From Aquidulcibacter sp. (GTDB lineage: Bacteria; Pseudomonadota; Alphaproteobacteria; Caulobacterales; Aquidulcibacteraceae), in the NCBI GenBank assembly GCA_027532555.1, contig JAPZTJ010000032.1:1-64000 (forward strand): 64,000 nucleotides of DNA, given 5' to 3'. Positions 9,697-17,422 of this stretch are shown piece by piece; within the stretch, counting starts at the first letter, position 1; every line of letters starts with the position of its first letter. Below the pieces are notes generated by a model that saw only the letters and a program-made list of their open reading frames with translations, was not told the DNA's origin and did not search any database. The translations under genes were made by a program, and so were the position numbers.

Positions 9697-9929
9697 TGGC
9701 TGTCGCAAAGGGCCGCGTGCTCAACCAGATCCGGCAATTGCGAACTCAAGCAGGGCTAACCCAGCAGGACTTTGCCAATCTTGTGGGAGCAACCCGCCAG
9801 ACCATTTTAGCGATAGAGGCCGAGAAATATGCGCCTTCGCTTGAGCTGGCTTTTCGCATGGCTAGGGCTTTGTCGGTGCCCTTTGAAACCTTGTTTCAGT
9901 TCGAAGAAGAAGGGACGGGTTCCAAGTAG
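9696..9929 (+). CDS. Small XRE-family transcriptional regulator
   Basis: This 77-residue protein is almost entirely one helix-turn-helix: RVLNQIRQLRTQAGLTQQDFANLVGATRQTILAIEAEKYAPSLELAFRMARAL. It matches the short Cro/C1-type regulators in which TRQTI.AIE is the recognition helix. There is no sensor domain. Its start overlaps the stop of the preceding membrane protein, a pairing that recurs in bacteria and suggests that the membrane partner either senses or is controlled by the regulator. Autoregulation through the inverted repeat at 9158-9212 is likely but inferred. Confidence 0.9.
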   Translation: MAVAKGRVLNQIRQLRTQAGLTQQDFANLVGATRQTILAIEAEKYAPSLELAFRMARALSVPFETLFQFEEEGTGSK

Positions 9930-10052
9930 GGCGTCCACTGTTAAGAAATTCAAATAGCCCCTGTTCGATTTTCCCAGCTTGCGCTTAAGATGGCGAAACC
10001 CGACTTGAAGCTAACCGGCGCAAGTCCTGGGTCAAAAAACAGGAAAATGCTC

Positions 10053-10802
10053 ATGTCGCAGCCAAGTCAAAGCCCCATCGAACTCTATTATTGGCCAACC
10101 CCGAATGGTTGGAAAATCTCCATTGCTTTGGAAGAAATGGGGCTGCCCTATGTCATGAAGGCCGTCAATATCGGCAAGGGCGAGCAATTTGAGCCTGCAT
10201 TCCTCGCCATAAGCCCGAATAACCGTATGCCGGCGATTGTCGATCCCAATGGGCCAGACGGTCAGCCAATCTCGGTGTTTGAGAGCGGGGCCATCCTGCA
10301 ATATCTTGGTCGCAAAACTGGCCAATTCTATCCCAGTGACGAGCGTGGCCGCGTGAAGGTCGACGAATGGGTGATGTGGCAAATGGCAGGCCTAGGCCCC
10401 ATGTCGGGCCAAGCCAGCCACTTCCGTCTCTATGCTCCCAATCTAGTCGACGATCCGAAATTGATCGAATACGGCCAGACCCGTTACACCAACGAGGTCA
10501 ATCGCTTGTATGGCGTTATGGAGCGTCAGCTTAAGGAAACCCCTTATCTGGCAGGTGATTATTCCATCGCCGATATGGCTTCTTATCCTTGGGTTCGCGG
10601 TGCGAAATTGTTTGGCCAAGATCTTGAAGAGTTTCCCCATGTCAAAGCTTGGTTTGAAGCCATCGACGCCCGTCCAGCCGTTATCGCCGGTAATGCAGTG
10701 GGGGCGGAGTTGCGCAAGCCAGCGGGCGAGCAATCCAAGGAAGACATGAGGGCAGCAGCCAAATCGCTCTTCGGTCAAACTGCTGCTGTTACTAAGACCT
10801 AA
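10053..10802 (+). CDS. Glutathione S-transferase, nu class (YfcG/YghU-like)
   Basis: The 249-residue protein has an N-terminal thioredoxin fold and an all-helical C-terminal half. The active-site region reads WPTPNGWK, with Thr16 and Asn18 in place of a catalytic Tyr, Ser or Cys. That TPNG motif marks the YfcG/YghU (nu) class, which has disulfide-bond reductase activity with glutathione. ESGAILQYL is the conserved gamma-glutamyl-binding segment. The start at 10053 is supported by AGGA at 10041 with eight bases of spacing; an in-frame ATG two codons earlier is the alternative. It converges with the LysR gene. Confidence 0.93.
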   Translation: MSQPSQSPIELYYWPTPNGWKISIALEEMGLPYVMKAVNIGKGEQFEPAFLAISPNNRMPAIVDPNGPDGQPISVFESGAILQYLGRKTGQFYPSDERGRVKVDEWVMWQMAGLGPMSGQASHFRLYAPNLVDDPKLIEYGQTRYTNEVNRLYGVMERQLKETPYLAGDYSIADMASYPWVRGAKLFGQDLEEFPHVKAWFEAIDARPAVIAGNAVGAELRKPAGEQSKEDMRAAAKSLFGQTAAVTKT

Positions 10803-10836
10803 GTCAACATTTTGGGAGGGCAGGGCCTCTTACGCC

Positions 10837-11727
10837 TTAGCCCTTCCAGTTTACCGCTTGCTCTAACAAATATTGTCGGAATGCCGCGATCCGTTTTGAG
10901 CGGCGCAAATCTGCGGGATAGATGAAGAAGACATCGATATTCGGCCCATCTGTCTCTGGGAAGACCCGCAGGAGGCCAGTGTCGGCTTGCGCCAGATAAT
11001 CTGGCAGCCCCCCAATACCAAGGCCTGCAACCACGGCCTTTACCAATGCCGAGACATTGTTGATTGTCAGCGCCGCTTCGCGCGGGCGATGATCTTCCCG
11101 GCCCAGGGTGAGGGCAAAGTCCAGCACCTTCATAGGGTCGCCCGAGCGCGCGCCATAGGCGATCACCCGATGATTGGCCAAATCCTCCGGTGTCTTGGGC
11201 ATACCGTGCTTGGCAATATATTCCCGAGAGGCATAAAGCGACGTGGTAATCGACAGGATCTTCCGCTGGATCAGGTCTGCGTGGGTCGCCTCCCACAGGC
11301 GGATCGCGCATTCGGCTTCCAAGGTGGTGAGGTCAAGCTCACGGTCATCAAGAAGCAAGCGCAAAGAGACGTCTGGATAGGCGTCCATAAAGCCGCCCAA
11401 GCGGGGTGCTAGCCAAGTCGCACCAATACCAATTGGGGCGGTCACGATCAGTTCGCCTTGCGGGCGGTCGCGCGCGTCTTTCAGATTGGACTCTGCCACC
11501 GCGGCAATCGTCGCCATCTGGCCCGTTGATTGTTGCAATACTTTGCCAGGCCCGGTCAGGATTAGGCCCCGCGCGTGGCGATGAAACAAAGGAACGCCCA
11601 ACCCATCTTCCAGCGCCGCGATTTGGCGGCTAACAGCCGATTGCGACAGGCCGACTTTTTCGGCGGCGGCAGTGAGGCTGCCGGTATCTGCGGCGGCGTG
11701 AAAGGTTTTGAGCTTGTCCCAGTCCAT
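10837..11727 (-). CDS. LysR-family transcriptional regulator
   Basis: The 296-residue protein has the LysR winged helix-turn-helix in residues 1-60 (LKTFHAAADTGSLTAAAEKVGLSQSAVSRQIAALE). A periplasmic-binding-protein-like effector domain follows (about 90-290; GELIVTAPIGIGATWLAP). The effector cannot be inferred. Unusually for this family there is no divergently transcribed target next to it: the gene upstream is on the same strand and the glutathione transferase converges from the other side. Its targets may be elsewhere or in the flanking minus-strand genes. Confidence 0.93.
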   Translation of the reverse strand: MDWDKLKTFHAAADTGSLTAAAEKVGLSQSAVSRQIAALEDGLGVPLFHRHARGLILTGPGKVLQQSTGQMATIAAVAESNLKDARDRPQGELIVTAPIGIGATWLAPRLGGFMDAYPDVSLRLLLDDRELDLTTLEAECAIRLWEATHADLIQRKILSITTSLYASREYIAKHGMPKTPEDLANHRVIAYGARSGDPMKVLDFALTLGREDHRPREAALTINNVSALVKAVVAGLGIGGLPDYLAQADTGLLRVFPETDGPNIDVFFIYPADLRRSKRIAAFRQYLLEQAVNWKG

Positions 11728-11822
11728 GCGTTAACCTGACTTATTTTGAGAGTCCCGTCCAGCCACGTCAATGTGAGAGAGACCTATGTTTTGTGAGACT
11801 TTTCTAGAGAGATCGGCCGTTA

Positions 11823-12875
11823 TTAGCCAGCCTGCTTTGACAGAATTGCAAGATAATGGGCGCGAACACGCTCGAGGATGACGGCCAGGCACAAGAGGCA
11901 AAGCCCGAAACCGAGGCTGATCCAGCTTACGCCGCCTGTCGTTGCCAAAAGCGCAACGGCCCCGCATAGCCCAGTCGCGAGCCAGTAAAGTGCTGCCACC
12001 TGCAGGTGAGGGCGGCCCGACCGGATGGCGAGCTGATAGACGTGATCAGCATGGGATTGCAGGAGATTGGCCTTATGACGGGCGCGCCAAATGATCGTGA
12101 GGATGGAATCAGCCAAGAGCGGGAGAAAACAGGTCGCGATTGAGAGGGGGTGCACTTCCCAAATGACTGCCCATACACTTAATGCCCCAATGGCCAACCC
12201 CACAAAAAGTGCGCCGGCATCGCCAGCAAAGATCCGACCGCCATTGACGTTCCAGTATAAGAAACCGCAACATGCGACCGCGCAGATTTGGACATAACTC
12301 CCCACGATCGCGAGCTTGGTCGCCCCAGATGCGCCGAACGTGCTCTCCGCCCAGCACAACCCACTCAAGCAGGCGAGGCCCACCGCGCTCGACCCGATCG
12401 AGAGGCCATTGGCCCCATCCATGAAATTCACCACATTGACCATCACCAACAGCCAAAGCATGGTGCCCAGACCGCCGATCAGCGGCCCCAATTTCAAATC
12501 CACTCCCGGCCCAACCAGTATATCCTCAATCCGCATGCCCCCGATCACAAAGACAGATGTGATCGTGACCATGATCAGGAGCTTGATTTTCGGTCCAATG
12601 GGGCTGCGGTCATCCCAAAAGCCAAGCGCGCCCCCTGCTACAGCCAAGCCCAGACAAGTCCAAGCTTCGCTCACAACGAAGTCGAAATGCCAACTCAAAT
12701 AGATGTATCCGGCTAAGGTGCCCGCCATGATGCCCACCCCGCCAGCGGTCGGCGTGGGCGCGCGATGCAGTTTTCGTGCGGCATCTGGCACGTCTGCAAT
12801 CGCCCATTCCATCATAAGACGGGTGACAACCCACGCAACCAAAAGTGCCAAGAAGCAAGCGATGCCGACGATCAT
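11823..12875 (-). CDS. Undecaprenyl-phosphate glycosyl-1-phosphate transferase (WecA/MraY family)
   Basis: The 350-residue, about eleven-helix membrane enzyme has the family's catalytic motifs. These are the Asp pair in GFWDDR (88-89), NFMDGANG (150-157), FAGDAG with Asp219, and HADHVYQ (275-281). Such enzymes transfer a sugar-1-phosphate from a UDP-sugar to undecaprenyl phosphate at the inner membrane and start synthesis of O-antigen, capsule or related glycans. The His-Ala-Asp-His form fits the WecA/WbpL branch rather than MraY. No other glycan genes are nearby, so the pathway is open. Confidence 0.88.
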   Translation of the reverse strand: MIVGIACFLALLVAWVVTRLMMEWAIADVPDAARKLHRAPTPTAGGVGIMAGTLAGYIYLSWHFDFVVSEAWTCLGLAVAGGALGFWDDRSPIGPKIKLLIMVTITSVFVIGGMRIEDILVGPGVDLKLGPLIGGLGTMLWLLVMVNVVNFMDGANGLSIGSSAVGLACLSGLCWAESTFGASGATKLAIVGSYVQICAVACCGFLYWNVNGGRIFAGDAGALFVGLAIGALSVWAVIWEVHPLSIATCFLPLLADSILTIIWRARHKANLLQSHADHVYQLAIRSGRPHLQVAALYWLATGLCGAVALLATTGGVSWISLGFGLCLLCLAVILERVRAHYLAILSKQAG

Positions 12876-13025
12876 ACCGCACTTTAGCGGTAGCGCCCCC
12901 GATGGGGGAAGCCTTCTGCGATGTCAAATGCAGAAACGCCCGCGGCGTTACGCAACTAGCCATGCATTTTTGCAGTCCTGCTTAACCCGCTTGGCCCTTT
13001 TTATTCAGCCACGGCATCCCTACTT

Positions 13026-13095
13026 AGGAGTGGCAGTGAGCCTCAACTGCGGACACTCGATAGTTTCGCGTCTCGTACGCTGATCGGTGTCTCCT
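13026..13095 (+). ncRNA. Candidate structured RNA with a three-way junction
   Basis: Three helices fit together without gaps. P1 pairs AGGAG (13026-13030) with CTCCT (13091-13095). P2 pairs GCAGT (13033-13037) with ACTGC (13046-13050). P3 pairs ACAC plus CGAT (13053-13061, one bulged T) with ATCG plus GTGT (13083-13090), with an inner GCGT/ACGC stem (13068-13071/13077-13080). An intrinsic terminator follows at 13118-13150, and no plus-strand protein gene lies upstream that could own it. The RNA could be a small regulatory RNA or a riboswitch-like leader; I do not recognise the family. The stretch CTCCTCCCCC at its 3' side resembles anti-Shine-Dalgarno motifs of alphaproteobacterial small RNAs. 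Confidence 0.5.
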
Positions 13096-13100
13096 CCCCC

Positions 13101-13150
13101 AAGAGGCCGCCTCAAAGGGCCGCATTCTCAATGGATGCGGCCTCTTTTTT
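13101..13150 (+). terminator. Intrinsic terminator with a competing longer pairing
   Basis: GGCCGCAT (13118-13125) pairs with ATGCGGCC (13135-13142) and is followed by TCTTTTTT, a strong terminator. In addition AAGAGGCCGC (13101-13110) is exactly complementary to GCGGCCTCTT (13137-13146), which includes the 3' arm and part of the T tract. The two pairings exclude each other. Confidence 0.85.
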
Positions 13151-13175
13151 GCCCTCGACCACGATTATCACGAAA

Positions 13176-13244
13176 TCGCGAGAAATTGTTATAGGTTCGC
13201 GACGGAAACCAAAGCCTCACCCGTTATCGGCACTATCAGTGCCG
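13176..13244 (+). promoter_or_regulatory. Putative promoter, twin TCGCGA sites and leader hairpin of the peroxidase gene
   Basis: Two TCGCGA palindromes (13176-13181 and 13197-13202) lie 21 bases apart, two helical turns, and flank an A/T-rich stretch with TTATAG that could be a -10 box. A perfect six-base hairpin CGGCAC/GTGCCG (13228-13244) follows in the leader, ahead of the ribosome binding site. Roles are inferred. Apart from this site and the RNA before it, the 386-base interval 12876-13261 shows no gene. Confidence 0.35.
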
Positions 13245-13261
13245 TTTCTTCGGGGGTTTTC

Positions 13262-15022
13262 ATGCCGTCAGTCAAATCTTCACCAGCTCTCGTTTCTATT
13301 CTGGCGCTTCTAAGTTTGGGGGCCTTGGCCGGATGTGGCGGTGGCGGTGGAACTGGCGACACAGGCTTCGCTGGCGTCAGCGTCACCTTGACCGTTCCAG
13401 GTTCGCCGACCTTGGTTGCGCTTGATCCCAGCAATACCTCCATCAAGGTGCATTATTCAGCGCCCACGGCGACAGGCGGATCTGCAATCACCAGCTATAC
13501 AGCCAGTTGCGCAACCGGGGGTGCCACGCGCACCGGTATTGGCACCACAAGCCCAATTGACGTCACAGGCCTCTCCAATGGCACCGCCTATAGCTGCTCA
13601 ATCACCGCCACCAATGCAACAGGCACCAGCGCCAGTTCTACCGCCGCCAGCGCGACCCCGGGATTACCTATTGCCCCCGCAGCGCCTACCATCGGTGCAG
13701 CTACACCCGCGGATCGAGGGGCCAGCATCGCCTTTACCGCACCACTGATCACCGGTGGCTCACCCATCACAAGCTACAGCGTTACCTGCACCAATGGCAC
13801 CGCGAGTATCAGCGCCTCAGGCTCCAACAGTCCAGCGACGATAACAGGTCTCTCGAATGGCCTGACCTATAGCTGCAGCGTTCGGGCCATCAATGCCGTC
13901 GGTACGGGGCCAGCCTCTGCCAATGTCAGTGTTGTGCCCAATGGGGCCGTCGCGACGCCAGCCGGCGTTGCCGAGTTCACAACCATCGACTTCAGCGCCT
14001 TAGACAATTTCGCCAGCCCGACATTGCCAGCCTATTATGATGGCACCGTCACGGCGGACGATAATACCCCAGCCAATAATGCCATCACCAATCGGGCAGC
14101 TAGCCTTGGCCGGGTCCTCTTCAATGATCGCCGCATCAGTGTGAATGACACCATTGCGTGCGCCTCCTGCCACCGCCAAGCCAATGGCTTTAGCGATCCC
14201 CGGCAGTTCAGTACTGGCGTTTCTGGCACCACCTTCACCGACGCCCATTCCATGCGTTTGGGCAACATCAGATTTTATCGCCCTGGCACCATGTTCTGGG
14301 ACAAGCGCGCGGCAAGTGTTGAGGCCCAAGCCACCCAACCGATCCAGAATGTCGTCGAAATGGGCTGGGACAACGCGGCGGGCGGCATTGCTGCCCTCAT
14401 CGCCAAGATGAACGCCACGTCCTATTACCCAGACCTGTTCAACTTCGCCTTTGGCAGCCCAACTATCACTGAGGCCCGTATCCAACAGGCCTTGGCCCAG
14501 TTTGAGCGCGCCATGGTCTCCACCGGCAGCAAGTGGGACACAGGCTATGCTAGCGTGTTCAGCGCCACTGGCCCCAATCGTAACTTAGGGGTCGATTTGC
14601 CGAATTTCACGGCACAAGAGAACCGCGGCCGCACGCTATATTTCAACCCACCTAATCAAGGCGGGGCAGGGTGTGCCGCGTGCCACACAGCACCCACCTT
14701 TGCCTTGGCCCCGAACTCCCTTTCTAACGGCTTGGACGCGGGTGAGACCCGCATCTTCAAGTCACCCTCACTCAAGAATATGGGCGTTGGTGGCCCCTTC
14801 ATGCACGACGGCCGCTTTACCACCCTCGAACAAGTGGTCGAGCATTATAATAGCGGCATCCAAGCTGGCCCTGCCTTGGATAACCGCTTGCAACGCAACG
14901 GCACGCCACAACGCCTCAACCTATCGCTCGCGGACAAAGCAGCCCTCGCGGCCTTCCTGCGCACCCTAGACGACACTGCTTTGTTGACCGACCCGAAGTT
15001 CTCAAGCCCGATGCGGAAGTAG
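13262..15022 (+). CDS. Lipoprotein with two fibronectin-III domains fused to a dihaem cytochrome c peroxidase
   Basis: The 586-residue protein has a lipoprotein signal peptide with lipobox LAGC (about residue 24), a Gly-rich linker, and two repeats of a fibronectin type III fold (about 44-133 and 137-226; both contain the pattern ITSYxxxC...GLSNGxxYSCS). A MauG/CcpA-type peroxidase module follows (about 235-580). Two haem-binding motifs are present, CASCH (Cys300-His304) and CAACH (Cys471-His475), as well as the C-terminal family motif PFMHDGRFTTLEQVVEHYNSG. It probably sits in the periplasm or on the outer membrane and reduces peroxide or oxidises a partner protein. The FN3 domains are not usual in CcpA and may bind a polymer or partner. 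Cysteines inside each FN3 repeat are conserved between the two. Confidence 0.9.
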   Translation: MPSVKSSPALVSILALLSLGALAGCGGGGGTGDTGFAGVSVTLTVPGSPTLVALDPSNTSIKVHYSAPTATGGSAITSYTASCATGGATRTGIGTTSPIDVTGLSNGTAYSCSITATNATGTSASSTAASATPGLPIAPAAPTIGAATPADRGASIAFTAPLITGGSPITSYSVTCTNGTASISASGSNSPATITGLSNGLTYSCSVRAINAVGTGPASANVSVVPNGAVATPAGVAEFTTIDFSALDNFASPTLPAYYDGTVTADDNTPANNAITNRAASLGRVLFNDRRISVNDTIACASCHRQANGFSDPRQFSTGVSGTTFTDAHSMRLGNIRFYRPGTMFWDKRAASVEAQATQPIQNVVEMGWDNAAGGIAALIAKMNATSYYPDLFNFAFGSPTITEARIQQALAQFERAMVSTGSKWDTGYASVFSATGPNRNLGVDLPNFTAQENRGRTLYFNPPNQGGAGCAACHTAPTFALAPNSLSNGLDAGETRIFKSPSLKNMGVGGPFMHDGRFTTLEQVVEHYNSGIQAGPALDNRLQRNGTPQRLNLSLADKAALAAFLRTLDDTALLTDPKFSSPMRK

Positions 15023-15080
15023 GGGGGGCCTACGAACTCCATTAATCGCTCCTCTGAGCCCTGGTGACGCTAAGGAATGG

Positions 15081-15102
15081 CCCTATCGCATTTGCGATAG
15101 GG
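15081..15102. other. Perfect ten-base-pair hairpin without T tract
   Basis: CCCTATCGCA (15081-15090) and TGCGATAGGG (15093-15102) are exact inverse complements around two T residues. It lies between the convergent peroxidase and SIMPL genes. No T run follows on either strand, so it is not a standard terminator but could still stop transcription or stabilise mRNA 3' ends. Confidence 0.5.
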
Positions 15103-15163
15103 GGTCTGGAGTAGGGCTGACACGGTCCTATGGGGCGGTGTAGTGGGACAGGCACCAGCCTGA

Positions 15164-15892
15164 TCAATCTTTCAGGAAATAGGTGATCGTCGTAACCACA
15201 CGAACCTTTTTGTCGATCTGGCGATCTGGTGGGCTATCTGGGATTTCGACGGCGGGATTGACCTCGATCACGCCCTGATTGGCATTTTGAATCGCCCCGA
15301 CTTTGGCGCCAGATTCTTTAGCGAATTTATCGGCCGCCTCCCGAGCGCGTTGGGTTGCTTCGGTTAAGAGTGCGCCTTTGAGGTCATTCAGGCCCGTGAA
15401 TTGGAAGGAAGGACCCGAAGAGGAGCCATCATTGGCAAAAACTACGCCTTCTTTCAACAAATCGCCACTATTGCGCGACGCTTCCGCCAGCTTGTCGACT
15501 TCGGTGGTTTTCACCATCAGGTTTTCTGTCAGAATATAGCGTGGGCCGTTCAGGCCGCCGGAATAGGCGTTGGCTAACTTATCTTCGACGCGAATGTTTT
15601 GCACTTGATAGGCGGTGGCTGGAAAGCCGCGAGCCGTCAGAAACGCTTTCACCGAAGCTTCAGACGTAGTCAGCGTTTGGCGCGCTTCTTCCAAGGAGTC
15701 ACCCGTCGCTACAAAGCTGATCGACCAAAAGCCGAGGTCGGCCTTGACGGGGCGCTCTGAAAGACCTTTGACTGTGACCGTGCGAAAGCCCAATCGCGAA
15801 TGCACGAGGGATTGCCCGGCTGAGAAGCCAGCAAACGCGATCCCTAATGCCAAGATACCTGCCGCAGCTAAAAGATTTGTCCGTTCTACCAT
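15164..15892 (-). CDS. SIMPL domain protein (DUF541), membrane-anchored
   Basis: The 242-residue protein has an N-terminal signal anchor (LLAAAGILALGIAFAGFSAGQ) followed by a SIMPL/DUF541 domain. The family's opening is visible as VTVKGLSERPVKADLGFWSISF, and the closing as VRVVTTITYFLKD. The domain is a periplasmic or surface fold whose role is poorly defined; relatives include the BP26 surface antigen and YggE, associated with oxidative stress. The start at 15892 is backed by GGAGGGC seven bases upstream. It is divergent from the EamA gene. Confidence 0.88.
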   Translation of the reverse strand: MVERTNLLAAAGILALGIAFAGFSAGQSLVHSRLGFRTVTVKGLSERPVKADLGFWSISFVATGDSLEEARQTLTTSEASVKAFLTARGFPATAYQVQNIRVEDKLANAYSGGLNGPRYILTENLMVKTTEVDKLAEASRNSGDLLKEGVVFANDGSSSGPSFQFTGLNDLKGALLTEATQRAREAADKFAKESGAKVGAIQNANQGVIEVNPAVEIPDSPPDRQIDKKVRVVTTITYFLKD

Positions 15893-16067
15893 GATAACGC
15901 CCTCCACACCCGCCACTAGGCCACGCATGCGCCCCGGGTGCAACCGAAAGTCCCTCAATTTCCACTTGGGCTCGGTTTGTGGCGTGTTTAGGGCGGAAGC
16001 GCGCAAGAAGCAAGACAAAACCGCCACTTATGCGTTTGTCCGTTTTCCTTTTTGCAAGGCTGCCTAA

Positions 16068-16979
16068 ATGAACACATTGTGGGTTCCTTTGGCCTTGGTG
16101 GCAGGGTTCCTTCAAATCCTGCGCAACGCCGCGCAACGGGGGTTATCGGATCAAGCAGGCCCTTGGGGGGCGACCTTGGTCCGCTTTCTCTATGGCTTGC
16201 CCTTCGCTTGTTTGTTTTTAGGCCTTGTATGGTGGTTAGCACCGCCCTCGAGTTTTCAGATTGGGTCTGATTTCTGGTTTGCCGCGCCACTTGGGGCCAC
16301 CGCACAAGTGTGTGCGACGGCTGCTTTGATCCAAGCGATGCGGGCCTCTAGCTTTGGCCTTGGGTCCACCTTCCAACATATGAGCTTGCCTTTGGCAGCA
16401 GTGGTAGGGGTGCTGTTTCTAGGCGACCGGCTAAGTCTGTGGGGCTGGCTCGGCATTTGGGGCGCGACGGCAGGCCTGTTGCTGGCATCCTGGCCGACCA
16501 AGGGGATCGCTGGTGGGATTGCAGGCTTTAAAGCTGGCTTTTTCGGGCTAGCGTCCGGGGCGTGCTTTGCCGTCTCGGCCAATTGTTACCGATTGTGCGG
16601 CCTGGCGATTGATCCGGGCGCGCCACTCTTTTCTGCGACTTTCACGCTTGTTTGTGTGCAAGCCCTACAAAGTTTTGTTTTGGGAGGCATTTTATGGCTG
16701 TTTGACCGCCGTGCCTTAGCGGCACTAGCAGCTGATGGGCGAGCGTCGTGGTCCGCCGGTTTTACAGGTGCAGCGGCCTCGGCCTGCTGGTTTGCTGCAT
16801 TAACCCTTGCACCAGCGGCTCTGGTGCGCGCCATAAACGCTTTGGTTGAAGCGCCCGCGGCAACGCTGTTGGGCTGGATACGATTCAAAGAGACCATCGA
16901 CCTAAGAAGAGGGATAGGCTCTGCCTTGATTGTGGCAGGGGTAGTGGTTTGCGTGTTGGGGCAAACGACAGCGTTCTAG
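16068..16979 (+). CDS. EamA/DMT-family transporter
   Basis: The 303-residue protein has about ten hydrophobic segments arranged as two EamA repeats (residues about 3-145 and 155-300). The conserved end of each repeat is visible as VGVLFLGDRLSLWGWLGIWG and ALVEAPAATLLGWIRFKETI. This is the drug/metabolite exporter superfamily of the inner membrane; the substrate cannot be assigned. Its stop codon is interleaved with that of the convergent receiver gene inside a single CTAG (16976-16979), so the two 3' ends leave no intergenic space. Confidence 0.85.
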   Translation: MNTLWVPLALVAGFLQILRNAAQRGLSDQAGPWGATLVRFLYGLPFACLFLGLVWWLAPPSSFQIGSDFWFAAPLGATAQVCATAALIQAMRASSFGLGSTFQHMSLPLAAVVGVLFLGDRLSLWGWLGIWGATAGLLLASWPTKGIAGGIAGFKAGFFGLASGACFAVSANCYRLCGLAIDPGAPLFSATFTLVCVQALQSFVLGGILWLFDRRALAALAADGRASWSAGFTGAAASACWFAALTLAPAALVRAINALVEAPAATLLGWIRFKETIDLRRGIGSALIVAGVVVCVLGQTTAF

Positions 16980-17404
16980 GCAGACCGGCGCGCCGCTTCC
17001 AAAAAGGCTGATGCCGCCAAGGCCATACCGCTGCGAACAGCGCGGACAAGTTCGTCGGACGAAAAGGGTTTCGGCAAAGCCACATCGGCCCCGGCCTCCA
17101 AGGTTTTCATCCAAGCGCGACGGGCCAATTCGCTATCACCTTTATCGGAAAATGCGATGATGGCGACACCGGGAAAAATCTCGCGTATTAAAGCCACTAA
17201 TTCCCGGCCGGTATCCGAATCTACATCCATCTGGGTTACGACCGCATCCAAATCTAGCACATCAATATGGTCAAGCGCTTCCAGCAAGTTCGCCTCGCTG
17301 GTAACCCGGAAGTCTTGTTCAGGAAGTCCAGTTTCACAGATTCGTCGCAAGGTCCGGCTGGGGTCCAGCACCAAAACATGGGGACGACGATGACCCGATC
17401 GCAA
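16976..17404 (-). CDS. Degenerate response-regulator receiver protein
   Basis: The 142-residue protein is a single CheY-like receiver. The conserved lysine is present (LPKPFS), but at the phosphoacceptor position the usual Asp is replaced by Gln (AVVTQMD), and the N-terminal acidic pair is reduced to one Asp (VLDPS). It probably cannot be phosphorylated in the normal way. The start is taken as TTG at 17404, which has GAGG eleven bases upstream; an in-frame GTG a few codons later is possible. It lies 18 bases after a canonical receiver gene on the same strand. Confidence 0.8.
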   Translation of the reverse strand: MRSGHRRPHVLVLDPSRTLRRICETGLPEQDFRVTSEANLLEALDHIDVLDLDAVVTQMDVDSDTGRELVALIREIFPGVAIIAFSDKGDSELARRAWMKTLEAGADVALPKPFSSDELVRAVRSGMALAASAFLEAARRSA

Positions 17405-17422
17405 GCGGTCGGCGACCTCAGC

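Noticed and set aside
10803-10836. A bidirectional terminator between the glutathione transferase and LysR genes
   Set aside because: GGGAGGGC can pair with GCCCTTCC, but the loop is long, there is no T tract, and the 3' arm lies inside LysR codons.
15132-15147. A 16-base exact match with 29576-29591 (GGGGCGGTGTAGTGGG)
   Set aside because: About one 16-base match is expected by chance in a window this size, and the flanks do not align. A partial inverted resemblance near 30246 is too weak to make it a repeat family.
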